From: Arthrobacter sp. zg-Y820
GTDB taxonomy: Bacteria > Actinomycetota > Actinomycetes > Actinomycetales > Micrococcaceae
NCBI RefSeq assembly: GCF_030142155.1
Contig: NZ_CP126247.1
Coordinates: 3,100,001 to 3,164,000 of the forward strand
Length of the DNA: 64,000 bases
Direction: 5' to 3'
Shown here: positions 36,095-44,707 of the stretch, in pieces
Layout of the letters: each line of letters opens with the position of its first letter
Numbering within the stretch: the stretch's first letter is position 1
The notes under the pieces: model-generated
Databases searched by the model: none
Seen by the model: only the letters and a program-made list of their open reading frames with translations
What the model was told of the DNA's origin: nothing
Made by a program: the position numbers and the translations under genes

Positions 36095-37312
36095 CTAGGC
36101 AGGCACCATCCCGTTGGGATCGATGACGTATTTGCGCGCCACCCCGGAGTCGAACTCCTGATACGACTCCGGCGCCTGGTCCAAGCTGATGGTCGTCGCG
36201 TTCACGGCCTTGGCGATCTGCACCTTGTCGTGCAGGATCGCCATCATCAGGTCCCGGTGGTATTTCATCACCGGACACTGCCCGGTGGTGAAGGACAGCG
36301 ACTTCGCCCAGCCGGTCCCCAGCGACAGGGACAGCGAGCCCACCTTGGCCGCTTCGTCCACGCCGCCGGGATCGCCGGTGACATAGAGACCCGGAATACC
36401 GAGCGCTCCGCCGGCGGCAGTGATGTCCATGAGGGAATTCAGCACCGTGGCCGGTGCCTCCGTCCCCGAGCCGTGTCCGTGTCCGCGGGCTTCAAAGCCG
36501 ACGGCGTCCACCGCGCAGTCCACTTCCGGCACACCGAGCAGCTGCTCGATCTGGTCCTTGGGGTCGCCCTTGGACACGTCAACAGTTTCACAGCCGAAGC
36601 TGCGGGCCTGGGCCAGGCGTTCCTCGTTCAGGTCGCCGACGATGACGACGGCGGCGCCCAGCAGCTGCGCGCTGGCAGCGGCTGCCAGCCCCACGGGACC
36701 GGCGCCGGCGATGTACACGGTGGAGCCCACGCGCGTGCCCGCCGTGATGGCCCCGTGGTACCCGGTGGGGAAAATGTCCGAGAGCATGGTCAGGTCCAGG
36801 ATTTTCTCCATCGCCTGGTCCTTGTCCGGGAACCGCAGCAGGTTCCAGTCCGCGTACGGCACCATCACGTACTCGGCCTGGCCCCCTACCCAGCCGCCCA
36901 TGTCCACATATCCGTAGGCGGCGCCCGGCCGGGCCGGATTCACGTTCAGGCAAATGCCGGTTTTGCGTTCCTTGCAGTTCTTGCATCGTCCGCAGGAAAT
37001 GTTGAAGGGAACCGAGACCAGGTCTCCCACGGAATGGAACTCCACATCGGGGCCGGTTTCCACGATTTCGCCGGTGATCTCGTGCCCCAGGATCAGGTTC
37101 GGCGGTGCGGTGGTGCGGCCGCGGACCATGTGCTGGTCCGAACCGCAGATATTGGTGGTCACCACTTTCAAGATGGCACCGTGAGGCAATTTGCGGCCGA
37201 TATTGGCCGGGTTGACCCCCGGACCGTCCTTCAGCTCGAACGTTGGATAGTCGATGTCCTGGACTTCCACGACACCGGGTTCCATGTAGGCAACTCCGCG
37301 GTTTCCATTCAT
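36095..37312 (-). CDS. fdhA: Glutathione-independent formaldehyde dehydrogenase
   Basis: 405 residues, zinc- and NAD-dependent. It closely follows the Pseudomonas putida PFDH pattern: NGNRGVAYMEPG start, TTNICGSDQHMVRGRTT with the catalytic-zinc Cys, LGHEITGEIVETG, the structural-zinc cluster CGRCKNCKERKTGIC, GYVDMGGWVGGQAEYV, and DAVGFEARGHGHGSG, the insert found in PFDH. This enzyme oxidises formaldehyde to formate without added thiol because NAD stays bound. Start 37312 is fixed by MNGNRG; the extension to 37459 crosses the promoter repeats. Three 15-bp palindromic repeats lie about 84-128 bp upstream and may be operators. Confidence 0.95.
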   Translation of the reverse strand: MNGNRGVAYMEPGVVEVQDIDYPTFELKDGPGVNPANIGRKLPHGAILKVVTTNICGSDQHMVRGRTTAPPNLILGHEITGEIVETGPDVEFHSVGDLVSVPFNISCGRCKNCKERKTGICLNVNPARPGAAYGYVDMGGWVGGQAEYVMVPYADWNLLRFPDKDQAMEKILDLTMLSDIFPTGYHGAITAGTRVGSTVYIAGAGPVGLAAAASAQLLGAAVVIVGDLNEERLAQARSFGCETVDVSKGDPKDQIEQLLGVPEVDCAVDAVGFEARGHGHGSGTEAPATVLNSLMDITAAGGALGIPGLYVTGDPGGVDEAAKVGSLSLSLGTGWAKSLSFTTGQCPVMKYHRDLMMAILHDKVQIAKAVNATTISLDQAPESYQEFDSGVARKYVIDPNGMVPA

Positions 37313-37395
37313 AGGTCTTCGCCTCGCTCTTATCGTCGTTGACTGTGAGCCTCGCGGGCGGTCGGGATTTCCGGGAGCGTGTCTCGAAAATGCTG

Positions 37396-37440
37396 CTGGG
37401 AAAATTTCGGCTGAGAAACTCTCGGCTGAGAAACTCTCGG
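37396..37440. repeat. Three 15-bp tandem repeats in the fdhA upstream region
   Basis: Units 37411-37425 and 37426-37440 are identical (CTGAGAAACTCTCGG) and 37396-37410 differs at three positions. Each holds a near-palindrome, GAGA-N3-TCTC. Position upstream of fdhA fits a multi-copy operator, or simply a tandem duplication. Confidence 0.85.
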
Positions 37441-37514
37441 CTGGCCCGGTTCCGCTCAAGGTGCGTCCGATCCTACCGCCGCCGGGGTGCCCGGAACAGG
37501 GTGCCGGGACGGTT

Positions 37515-37559
37515 AAAAAAGACCGCGGAGGCTCCCCTTCGGGGAACCTCCGCGGTCTT
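37515..37559 (-). terminator. Terminator after trxA
   Basis: On the minus strand a stem AAGACCGCGGAGG (with one internal mismatch bulge) and TTC-type loop is followed by a run of T, 25 bp past the thioredoxin stop. Confidence 0.93.
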
Positions 37560-37583
37560 GCAGTCTGTGCTGCTGAGCGGGTG

Positions 37584-37982
37584 TTAGCTGACCTGCCCGT
37601 CCGAGCCGGCCGCTGCCTGCCCGTTCTCCTGCGCTGCGATCTGTTCGTGGACGGCCTTCATGTCCAGTCCCTTGACCGCGTCCACCAGTTCGCTGAACTG
37701 GGAAGCGTTGAGGGCACCGGGCTGGGAGAAGACCAGGACCTTCTCGCGGAACGCCATCAGGGTGGGGATGGAGGTGATGCCGGCAGCGGCTGCCAGGCCC
37801 TGCTCGGCCTCCGTGTCCACCTTCGCGAAGGTGATGTCGTCGTGCTTCTGGGAAACGGCGTCGTACACCGGTGCGAACTGCTTGCACGGGCCGCACCAGT
37901 CTGCCCAGAAGTCCACGAACACGATGTCGTTTTCCTCAATGGTCTCGGGGAACGTTGCCTCGGTGATGTCAATAGTTGCCAT
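37584..37982 (-). CDS. trxA: Thioredoxin
   Basis: 132 residues. The active site WADWCGPCKQFAPV and the cis-Pro in TSIPTLMAFREK are standard. Residues after about 110 (QIAAQENGQAAAGSDGQVS) extend beyond the usual 105-108, giving a polar tail. It reduces protein disulfides with thioredoxin reductase, which is not in this window. It has its own start at 37982 and a strong terminator. Confidence 0.96.
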   Translation of the reverse strand: MATIDITEATFPETIEENDIVFVDFWADWCGPCKQFAPVYDAVSQKHDDITFAKVDTEAEQGLAAAAGITSIPTLMAFREKVLVFSQPGALNASQFSELVDAVKGLDMKAVHEQIAAQENGQAAAGSDGQVS

Positions 37983-38112
37983 CCTCCAACGCTATCCGGC
38001 AGGTGTGGAGATGTCTCTACGTGTTCGCTCAGCGGTGAAGGGTGCGGCTGAGGCCTGAATCATGGAGCGTCCGGGCTGTCGCGGCCCGCCGGGCACGGCC
38101 GTTTCCGGGCAA

Positions 38113-38150
38113 GAAAAAACCCGCTCCGGCCAGTTTCCTGGTGGAGCGGG
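38113..38150 (-). terminator. Terminator after tRNA-Tyr
   Basis: On the minus strand CCCGCTCC (38143-38150) pairs with GGAGCGGG (38120-38127), followed by six T, 15 bases past the tRNA 3' end. Confidence 0.9.
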
Positions 38151-38164
38151 CTCTTTCCGTTCGG

Positions 38165-38246
38165 TGGCAGATACTGGATTCGAACCAGTGAAGGCGTTGC
38201 CAGCTGATTTACAGTCAGCCCCCTTTGGCCGCTCGGGTAATCTGCC
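38165..38246 (-). tRNA. tRNA-Tyr (GTA)
   Basis: A class II cloverleaf of 82 bases: acceptor GGCAGAT/ATCTGCC, anticodon loop CTGTAAA with anticodon GTA, a long variable arm and T-loop TTCGAAT. The discriminator is A and CCA is not encoded. Confidence 0.95.
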
Positions 38247-38371
38247 GAACATCTTCGTGATGAAGATTCGCCGCAAGCGACTGCGGCCTAAACAACTTTA
38301 CAGAACTTTTGCCCAAGATACGAATCGGCGGCGGGAGCGGCTGTTTCCGGAGCCCGCCGCCGCACCCGGCA

Positions 38372-38755
38372 CTACAGTCCGCGGGCGATCCGGGACTGCA
38401 TCTGCGTGTAAAACTGATCCGCCTGCTGCTGCGTCACGGAGCCCCAGGCGACGGCATTCGCCAGGTCCTGCCGGATGCCCAGCAGCCTTCCCTCATCGGA
38501 TGTCCTGCGGTCCGTGTCACTGCCCGGCGTGTCACTGCCCGGCGTGTCACTGCCCGGCGAGCCCGCGGCTTCTCCCGGGCGGTCCAGCGGTGCCAGGAAG
38601 GACCGCAGCTCCGCGGCGGAGGCCGGTGCGGCGGCAGCCCCCACCCCCGTAATCGATACCGCTGCCAGAACGGATCCTGCGGCCGCGGTGCGGAGCCTGC
38701 TCAGATGGGTGCGTCGGGGGCGGGGGGCTTCCGGGTGCTTTCCTGTCGTAGTCAC
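38372..38755 (-). CDS. Secreted or membrane-anchored small protein with PGSDT repeats
   Basis: 127 residues from GTG 38755 (GTG 38761 is equally possible). The N-terminus is basic ([11 protein letters not shown]), then hydrophobic ([17 protein letters not shown]) and ends in a signal-peptidase site near APASA-AE. The mature part has [18 protein letters not shown] with three perfect PGSDT repeats, then a charged helix ([18 protein letters not shown]) and [18 protein letters not shown]. No family was recognised. A longer frame from 38902 overlaps the yajQ start and is not favoured. The start choice is uncertain. Confidence 0.65.
   Translation of the reverse strand: MTTTGKHPEAPRPRRTHLSRLRTAAAGSVLAAVSITGVGAAAAPASAAELRSFLAPLDRPGEAAGSPGSDTPGSDTPGSDTDRRTSDEGRLLGIRQDLANAVAWGSVTQQQADQFYTQMQSRIARGL
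38514..38558. repeat. Three perfect 15-bp repeats inside the secreted-protein gene
   Basis: Units 38514-38528, 38529-38543 and 38544-38558 are identical (GTGTCACTGCCCGGC) and encode PGSDT on the minus strand. Copy number is likely to vary between strains. Confidence 0.92.
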
Positions 38756-38883
38756 CCCCACACTGTCGCGGCAGAAGATGGGACAAGTCCCGGGATAGCC
38801 TGAGTGGAACCTGTGAGGGCTGCCACCGAAGCCCGGAGCTACTAGGCTGGATGCAGGAGAAAAAACTACTGCAAGGAGCGCCC

Positions 38884-39375
38884 ATGGCCAGCGAGTCATC
38901 ATTTGATGTTGTGAGCAAGATCGACAAACAGGAAGTTGCCAACGCCCTGAACCAGGCGCAGAAGGAACTGTCCCAGCGCTACGACTTCAAGGGAGTCGGC
39001 GCCGAGGTGGATTTCAGCGGGGAGAACATCCTCATGAAGGCCAACTCAGAGGAGCGGGTCCTGGCGGTCCTTGACGTCCTGCAGTCCAAGCTGGTCCGGC
39101 GCGGCATTTCCCTGAAGTCGCTCGACGCCGGCGAGCCGTTCGCCTCCGGCAAGGAGTACCGGATCGAGGCCTCCATGAAGGAAGGCATCGCCCAGGACCA
39201 GGCCAAGAAGATCAACAAGATCATCCGCGACGAGGGGCCCAAGGGCGTGAACTCCCGGATCCAGGGCGACGAGCTGCGCGTGACCTCCAAGTCCCGCGAC
39301 GACCTGCAGGCCACCATGGCCCTGCTCAAGGGTGCCGACGTGGACGTGGACCTGCAGTTCATCAACTTCCGCTAG
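38884..39375 (+). CDS. yajQ: YajQ-family nucleotide-binding protein
   Basis: 163 residues, the usual size. It begins [20 protein letters not shown] and continues [19 protein letters not shown], both hallmark segments, with the second ferredoxin-like repeat ending [20 protein letters not shown] and [10 protein letters not shown]. In some bacteria YajQ binds cyclic di-GMP and modulates transcription factors; whether this actinobacterial one does is unknown. ATG 38884 is taken; the 11-codon extension upstream lacks similarity. It is monocistronic. Confidence 0.95.
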   Translation: MASESSFDVVSKIDKQEVANALNQAQKELSQRYDFKGVGAEVDFSGENILMKANSEERVLAVLDVLQSKLVRRGISLKSLDAGEPFASGKEYRIEASMKEGIAQDQAKKINKIIRDEGPKGVNSRIQGDELRVTSKSRDDLQATMALLKGADVDVDLQFINFR

Positions 39376-39399
39376 ACCACACACATATGGCCTAGTCAG

Positions 39400-39579
39400 G
39401 CCTGAATAGTTGGCCTCAGTCCGCACTGAGTCCGCAGGATTATCGAGGACCGCAGCCATCAGACCATCGGCTGCGGTCCTCGTCTTGTCCGCAGCAGTCG
39501 GCCAGAGGTGGCTGTAAGTGTTCAGTGTGATTGTTGATTGTGCCTGGGCATGCCCCCGGGCCGACACCTCTTGGACCAA
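39400..39579 (-). pseudogene. Tyrosine recombinase (integrase) C-terminal remnant
   Basis: The minus strand reads VSARGHAQAQ, then STITLNTYSHLWPTAADKTR, followed by TAADGLMAAVLDNPADSVRT. This is the end of a phage-type integrase, including the catalytic Tyr in NTYSHLWP and the preceding GHA. The core with the Arg-His-Arg residues is missing and the frame runs on antisense into yajQ without its own stop, so the gene is broken at both ends. It marks an old integration or excision event. Confidence 0.75.
39444..39482. repeat. 14-bp perfect hairpin inside the integrase remnant
   Basis: CGAGGACCGCAGCC at 39444-39457 pairs exactly with 39469-39482. It could now terminate yajQ transcription, although only CGTCTTGTCC follows. 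Confidence 0.7.
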
Positions 39580-39719
39580 TTCTGAGATTCAAGCCGGGCT
39601 CCGACGGTCAGCTGAGCCCACAATTTATTCCAGGAGCTCATCGTTCATTCGAAAAGCACAGCGACCGGCCGCAGCTCAGCGGCGCCACATGGGCCGGTTT
39701 GTCATCTAGACTCACGCCC

Positions 39720-39875
39720 ATGACCGACTTTGAGAAGTTCCTGAACCTCGTGGCCGAATATCAGATTGCCAAAGACGGCGAGAAATTCCTACGCTCTTCT
39801 CCGATGCTCCGCCCAGCTTCTGTCGTTGCGCAGGAAGCCGAAGACGCGCTCCTGGCATACCTGGCCGCGCGATGA
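39720..39875 (+). CDS. Small hypothetical protein (51 aa)
   Basis: 51 residues from ATG 39720: a charged amphipathic helix (TDFEKFLNLVAEYQIAKDGE), a short linker and a second helix (VVAQEAEDALLAYLAAR). It is soluble, with no motif. It sits beside the integrase remnant in sequence unlike its neighbours, so it may be part of a former insertion. Whether it is expressed is unclear. Confidence 0.45.
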   Translation: MTDFEKFLNLVAEYQIAKDGEKFLRSSPMLRPASVVAQEAEDALLAYLAAR

Positions 39876-39993
39876 GGGCTAACGACTAATCGAACACCGA
39901 TGACACTGCACGCCTCGTCGTGTGGATCCGAGACCATCGGGGCCACAAAGACGATTGGGCGGCAGAGCCAGAGCATGACCCCTTCGGTTAGTC

Positions 39994-40671
39994 CTAGAGC
40001 AACACGTCCTCGCCGGCGGGGCCGTCCTCGCCGTAATCACGCAGCTCGCGGCCGCCCACCGCCTCGCCCATCCAGGTGAGCAGCTTCCACCGGTCGGGGG
40101 CGCCGTCGTCGGCGGGAACGGATTCCATCACGGCCATGCCGGTGTTGCTCAGCGCGCCTTCCACGATGAAGTCAGGTTCCACGTTGTCGGCCCGGAACGT
40201 GCACCACGCGCGGATCATCGCGCCGTGGCTGACCACCACGGGCATCGTCAGGCCGGCTGCCTGCAGCTCGGCGATCACGGCGTCGAACCGACCGAAGGTC
40301 TCGTGGCCGTTCGGCCCGCCGGGCATGTGCACGTCCAGGTCGCCCTTCACCCAGCTGTAGACGGTCTTGAGGTAGGCGACGACGGCGTCGCGGTCATTGC
40401 GCATTTCCAGGCTGCCGGCGGAGACCTCGCGCAGGCCGTCGCGCACTTCCACCGGCAGGCCCAGGGCTGCCGCCAGCGGGGCGGCGGTGAGCTGGGTGCG
40501 CACCAGGTTGGAGGCGTACACGGCGTCGATCGGTTCCCCGGCCAGGGCTTCCGGCAGGGCCGCTGCCTGCGCCAGCCCCAGCTCAGTCAGTCCCGGCCCG
40601 GGGACCGCCGTGTCGAGGTAATGGTGGACGTTGGACGGAGTCTGGCCGTGCCGGATCAGTATCAAACGCAT
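39994..40671 (-). CDS. Histidine phosphatase (phosphoglycerate mutase-like)
   Basis: 225 residues. The catalytic RHG motif is at the start, MRLILIRHGQTPSNVHHYLD, and the second catalytic His in PVVVSHGAMIRAWCTF. ELGLAQAAALPEAL and the substrate-side REVSAGSLEMRND are typical. Members dephosphorylate various small phosphates; it is not the glycolytic mutase, which has different lid sequences. It is followed by no gene on its strand and is preceded by htpX. Confidence 0.9.
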   Translation of the reverse strand: MRLILIRHGQTPSNVHHYLDTAVPGPGLTELGLAQAAALPEALAGEPIDAVYASNLVRTQLTAAPLAAALGLPVEVRDGLREVSAGSLEMRNDRDAVVAYLKTVYSWVKGDLDVHMPGGPNGHETFGRFDAVIAELQAAGLTMPVVVSHGAMIRAWCTFRADNVEPDFIVEGALSNTGMAVMESVPADDGAPDRWKLLTWMGEAVGGRELRDYGEDGPAGEDVLL

Positions 40672-40716
40672 GGAACCGACCCTACCGGCATCGCCGAAGC
40701 GTTCCTGAACATGCGG

Positions 40717-41589
40717 TCAGGATCCCAGCGGACGGCCGGCCATGTTCTCCAGCCGCCGGATGCGGTCAGGCATGGGCGGATGGGTGGCCAGCAGGCCGCG
40801 GACGCCGTTCCGGAACGGGTTGGCGATCATCAGATGTGCCGTGTTCGCCAGCTTCTGGTCGGTGTCCGGCAGCGGGGCGCGCTGGGTGCCGGTTTCCAGC
40901 TTGCGCAGGGCGGAGGCGAGCGCCAGCGGATCGTCGGTGAGCTTCGCGCCGTCCTCGTCGGCGTCGTACTCCCGGGTCCGGCCAATCGCCATCTGAATCA
41001 GTGAGGCCGCGAACGGAGCAAGGATGGCCATGGCAATCATGGCCAGCGGATTGCCGTTGCGGCGGTCGCCGCCGCCGAAGTAGAGCAGGAACTGGCCCAG
41101 CGAGGTGATCACGCCGGCAATGGCAGCGGCCACCGAGGAGGTGAGGATGTCGCGGTTATAGACGTGCATGAGTTCGTGGCCCAGGACGCCGCGCAGCTCG
41201 CGCTCGGTGAGCAGGGCCAGGATGCCCTGGGTGCAGCACACTGCGGCGTGCTGCGGGTTGCGGCCGGTGGCGAAGGCGTTCGGTGCCATGGTCGGCGAAA
41301 TGTAGAGCCTGGGCATCGGCTGGTTGGCGCGGGCCGAAAGCTCGCGGACAATCCGGTACATTTCCGGAGCCTGCTGCTCGGTGACGGGAACCGCCCGCAT
41401 CGCGCGGATGGCCAGCTTGTCGCTGTTCCAGTAGCTGTAGGCAGTGGTGGCCAGCCCGATGAACAGGAACACCCAGATAAAGGTGGGGCTTCCGGTTCCG
41501 CTGGAGAGCAGGGCTCCAATGCCCAGCAGCACGGCGAAGAGCACTCCGAACAGTGCGGCAGTCTTCAAACCGTTGAAGTGTTGGTGCAC
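40717..41589 (-). CDS. htpX: Membrane zinc metalloprotease HtpX
   Basis: 290 residues, the family length. Two helices lie near the N-terminus (residues 10-50) and two more around 150-200. The zinc site is [10 protein letters not shown] (H-E-x-x-H) with the third ligand in [11 protein letters not shown]. It degrades misfolded membrane proteins. GTG 41589 is chosen because AAGGAA stands 6-8 bases upstream and family members start near FNGLKTA; the longer frame from 41631 lacks a ribosome site. Gaps to neighbours suggest it is transcribed alone. Confidence 0.94.
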   Translation of the reverse strand: MHQHFNGLKTAALFGVLFAVLLGIGALLSSGTGSPTFIWVFLFIGLATTAYSYWNSDKLAIRAMRAVPVTEQQAPEMYRIVRELSARANQPMPRLYISPTMAPNAFATGRNPQHAAVCCTQGILALLTERELRGVLGHELMHVYNRDILTSSVAAAIAGVITSLGQFLLYFGGGDRRNGNPLAMIAMAILAPFAASLIQMAIGRTREYDADEDGAKLTDDPLALASALRKLETGTQRAPLPDTDQKLANTAHLMIANPFRNGVRGLLATHPPMPDRIRRLENMAGRPLGS

Positions 41590-41756
41590 GTGAAGTTCCT
41601 TCCTGAGCGGATCTGCACCGGACCCCGGCATGGTGCCCGGAGATGACCGGATCCGCGAAACGTCAGTCTATCCACCGATATCAACGCTCCATAGGGTGCT
41701 CATGTTCCGCGCGGCCCCGGGGCTGAAACCGGGTTCCGGGACAGCGCCGGCTCCGG

Positions 41757-43028
41757 CTACGGCTCCGGGTGGCGCGCGTCGTAGCGGGCGAACCGCGGCT
41801 GCCTGCGGGCCAGCACCCCCACCAGCACCACACACACCAGTCCTCCGATGACCGCGGCCCAGCCCTCGCCCAGGAAGGATGCATCGACGCCGGCCACGAG
41901 GTCACCCAGCCGGGGCCCGCCGGCCACCACCACCACGAACACCCCCTGCAGCCGTCCGCGCATGGCATCCGGCGTAGCCGACTGGAGAATGGTGGAGCGG
42001 AACACGCCGCTGACCGAATCGGCGATGCCCGCGCAGCCCATGGCGACGGCGGCCGGAATCAGCCAGGCGCTGGGGTCATCCCCCTCGTTGCGGCCCGCCA
42101 TGACCACCACCGCGCCGAAGGCGGACACGGACAGCCCCCAGGCCGCCACCGACCAGAGCACCGCCAGCCCCTGCCGCCGCACGGCGCCCAGGGGCCCGGA
42201 GAACAGCCCGGCCAGGAAGGCGCCGACGGCGGTGGCCGCCAGCAGCACGCCCACCGTCGTTGCTCCGCCTCCGAGCAGCAGGGCGCCGACGGCGGGCAGC
42301 AGCGCCCGGGGCTGCGCCATCACCATCGCTGCCAGATCCACCAGGAACGTCATCCGGATGTTCGGCCGGGTCGCCAGGAAACGGAACCCGTCCAGCACGG
42401 ATTTAAGGCCCGCCTTCTGCACCTCGCCCTCCGGGGGCATGGGCGGCAGCCGGTACACCGCCCACATCGCGGCGGTGAAGGTGACGACGTCGATCGTGTA
42501 GGTCCAGCCGTAGCCCACCCGGGCCACCAGGACCCCGGCCAGCAGCGGTCCGACGGTCATGGCCAGGCCGAAGGTGATCATGCTCAGGGCATTCGCCGCC
42601 GGCAGCAGTTCCGGCCGGACCAGCCGCGGAATGATCGCGCTGCGGGCCGGATGGTTCAGGCCGCTGGCTCCGGCGTTGACCGCCACCAGGGCGTAGAGCA
42701 GCCAGATGTTGCCCACTCCAGCCCAGGCCTGGGCGGCGATGCCGATGGTGGATACCCACAGCAGTACGGAGGAAAGGAGGGCGACCTTGCGGCGGTCATA
42801 GGCGTCCACGATCGACCCGCCGTACAGGCCGGCCACAATCAGGGGAATCAGCCCCACCAGCCCCAGGAGCCCGACGTAGAAGCTGGAGGACGTCAGGGAA
42901 TAGACCTCCAGGCTCACTGCCACGAGGGTCAGCTGGGTGCCGACGGCGGACAGCGCCGTTCCGGTCCACAGCCGCCGGTATTCGGGGCTTTCGCGCAGCG
43001 GAGAGAGGTCGGCGAGGAGTCTGGGCAT
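41757..43028 (-). CDS. MFS transporter, enterobactin-exporter-like
   Basis: 423 residues with twelve predicted membrane segments. It opens PLRESPEYRRLWTGTALSAVG, a common start for the EntS/MFS_3 group, and has the A-like motif YGGSIVDAYDRRKVALLSS between helices 2 and 3, plus LNHPARSAIIPRLVRPELLPA between 4 and 5. The second half contains DSVSGVFRSTILQSATPDAMRG. The group exports siderophores, drugs or unknown compounds; the substrate is unknown. The stop is 123 bp from the MBL gene on the other strand. Confidence 0.88.
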   Translation of the reverse strand: MPRLLADLSPLRESPEYRRLWTGTALSAVGTQLTLVAVSLEVYSLTSSSFYVGLLGLVGLIPLIVAGLYGGSIVDAYDRRKVALLSSVLLWVSTIGIAAQAWAGVGNIWLLYALVAVNAGASGLNHPARSAIIPRLVRPELLPAANALSMITFGLAMTVGPLLAGVLVARVGYGWTYTIDVVTFTAAMWAVYRLPPMPPEGEVQKAGLKSVLDGFRFLATRPNIRMTFLVDLAAMVMAQPRALLPAVGALLLGGGATTVGVLLAATAVGAFLAGLFSGPLGAVRRQGLAVLWSVAAWGLSVSAFGAVVVMAGRNEGDDPSAWLIPAAVAMGCAGIADSVSGVFRSTILQSATPDAMRGRLQGVFVVVVAGGPRLGDLVAGVDASFLGEGWAAVIGGLVCVVLVGVLARRQPRFARYDARHPEP

Positions 43029-43150
43029 CCGAGCAGTCTAAGCGGCGGCGGCTTAGGTTTCCGGACGACGCTGCCCGCCGGCTCGGGACCTGGGATAAAC
43101 AGCGTGCTTAGGATAGAGCGGGAAGTGCCGGAACCTACCTTGGAGGTCAT

Positions 43151-43894
43151 GTGTTTACTCGGAACGTTGCGGAAGGAATCCACCGCATCGAGCACGCCTA
43201 CGTCAATACCTACCTGGTGGAGGACGACAACGGCCTGGCCATCATCGATGCCGGGCTTCCCGGCATGTGGCCGGAGCTCGTCCGGGCAGTGAAGGAACTT
43301 GGTTACGGGCCGGGATCCGTCTCCGCCCTGGTGCTGACCCACGCACACTTTGACCATGTGGGCACCGCTGCCCGGATCCGGCAGAAGTTCCGCACACCGA
43401 TTCTGGTGCACGACGCCGACCGGTACATTGCGGCGCATCCCTACCGGTACGAGCATGAAAACAACCGGTTCCTGTATCCGGTTCGCTATCCGCGGTCGAT
43501 TCCCTATCTTGGCGCGATGACGGCGGCCGGGGCGCTGAACGTCCGGGGCGTCACCGACGTGCACAGCCTGGGCGGGGACAGCGGAAGCTCCCTTCCCGGC
43601 CGGCCCCGGATCCTGCACACGCCCGGGCACACTGCCGGGCACGTGGCCCTGCACTATCCGGAGCGGGACGCGCTGATCTGTGGAGATTCGCTGGTCACGC
43701 TCAATCCCTACACCGGAGCCAAGGGCCCGCAGATCGTCTCCGGCGCCGCCACTGCCAACAGTCCGGAGGCGCTGGAGTCCCTGGGCCTGCTGGCCAAGAC
43801 AAAAGCCCCGCTGCTGCTGACCGGCCACGGGGAGCCGTGGACCGGCGGAGCCGAGGCCGCCGTCCAACAGGCGCTGGCGCGCGGCGCTTCCTAG
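43151..43894 (+). CDS. Metallo-beta-lactamase-fold hydrolase
   Basis: 247 residues from GTG 43151. The metal motif LVLTHAHFDHVGTAARI (H-x-H-x-D-H), then HTPGHTAGHVALH and the Asp of ERDALICGDSLVT, and the final His in LLLTGHGEPW complete the binuclear site. Such enzymes hydrolyse thioesters, lactones, phosphodiesters or other bonds; the short core and lack of extra domains do not specify one. It is divergent from the MFS gene. Confidence 0.9.
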   Translation: MFTRNVAEGIHRIEHAYVNTYLVEDDNGLAIIDAGLPGMWPELVRAVKELGYGPGSVSALVLTHAHFDHVGTAARIRQKFRTPILVHDADRYIAAHPYRYEHENNRFLYPVRYPRSIPYLGAMTAAGALNVRGVTDVHSLGGDSGSSLPGRPRILHTPGHTAGHVALHYPERDALICGDSLVTLNPYTGAKGPQIVSGAATANSPEALESLGLLAKTKAPLLLTGHGEPWTGGAEAAVQQALARGAS

Positions 43895-43909
43895 GGTGCA
43901 CGGCGGGGC

Positions 43910-44707
43910 CTAAGCCTGGCCGTCCAACTCCTGCTCCAGCACCGCGAGGAGCCGCGGATCGCCGATGGGCCGAAAGTGCCCCATCGTCTCCAGCCGGATG
44001 TTGCGGGCACCGGGCAGGTGGCTGCCGCCGGGAATGTGCGGATCAAAACGGCTGTACACCGAGGTGATGCGGGCATTGATGTCGCTGCTCTCCTGCAGCC
44101 GGCGCAGGAACTTGTTGCGGGGCGCAAAGGCGCGGATGGACGGCAGCACAAAGAAGTTGGCGTAGACGGATCCGGAGAAGGGCGTATTGACCGCCACCAT
44201 CCGGTCCACCCGGCGGCCGCCCTCCGGCAGGAGCATCAGCTGTTTGCCGATCAGCCCGCCCTTGCTGTGCGCCACCGCCACCACGCCGCTCAGATCATGC
44301 TCCACCAGATACTCCTGGACCAGCACCGCCATCCGGTCGATCCGGCCCCGGTTGTAGCCCAGCGGCGCCACCGTGTGCACGGGATGTCCGCGGGCGGAAA
44401 GGGCCTCGGCGAGCGGACGCAGGAACTGCCAGTTTTCATAAACGCCGGGAATCAGGATGACCGGGCAGCGCTGGCTGCCCGCGGCGGATTCTTTGGACGG
44501 AGCCAGGTAGACAGCCGGATCCTTGCGGAACAGAAAACCGCGCACCTGCCAGTACGCCACGTAGGCATAGTCGGCCGCCCAGGCGCGGGCCTGCATCAGC
44601 CGGCGGCGCCACCACGGTCCGGTGCCTGCGCTCGTGCCGGCGCTCGTGCCGGCGTTCGTGCCGGCGTTCGTGCTGCCGCCGGGCCTGCCGTTGGTGCGCC
44701 GCTTCAC
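43910..44707 (-). CDS. Alpha/beta hydrolase, triacylglycerol-lipase-like
   Basis: 265 residues from GTG 44707. After a repetitive head (TNAGTNAGTSAGTSAGTG) and a basic helix comes PVILIPGVYENWQFLRPLAE with the oxyanion turn, VVAVAHSKGGLIGKQL with the nucleophile Ser in HSKGG, and ITSVYSRFDPHIPGGSHLPG with the Asp and a late His (TMGHFRP). The HSKGG elbow and the loss of an obvious signal peptide suggest an intracellular esterase or lipase. The start overlaps the previous hydrolase stop (GTGA). Downstream it converges on the MBL gene. Confidence 0.85.
   Translation of the reverse strand: MKRRTNGRPGGSTNAGTNAGTSAGTSAGTGPWWRRRLMQARAWAADYAYVAYWQVRGFLFRKDPAVYLAPSKESAAGSQRCPVILIPGVYENWQFLRPLAEALSARGHPVHTVAPLGYNRGRIDRMAVLVQEYLVEHDLSGVVAVAHSKGGLIGKQLMLLPEGGRRVDRMVAVNTPFSGSVYANFFVLPSIRAFAPRNKFLRRLQESSDINARITSVYSRFDPHIPGGSHLPGARNIRLETMGHFRPIGDPRLLAVLEQELDGQA
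44624..44671. repeat. Four 12-bp repeats at the lipase N-terminus
   Basis: Units at 44624, 44636, 44648 and 44660 (GCCGGCGYTCGT, first with one change) encode the A-G-T-(N/S) repeats at the start of the hydrolase. Copies 3 and 4 are identical. Confidence 0.9.

Larger units (their letters stand above)
39376..39719. other. Atypical region after yajQ with integrase remnant
   Basis: About 340 bp of less GC-biased sequence between yajQ and a small gene. It contains a phage-integrase C-terminal fragment on the minus strand and a strong hairpin (39444-39482). The rest shows no gene. Confidence 0.6.

Noticed and set aside
36047..37342. 431-codon frame antisense to formaldehyde dehydrogenase
   Set aside because: No motif; the opposite strand has full zinc and NAD sites.
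39046..39400. Continuation of the integrase frame across yajQ
   Set aside because: It is the antisense of a conserved gene and lacks integrase sequence.
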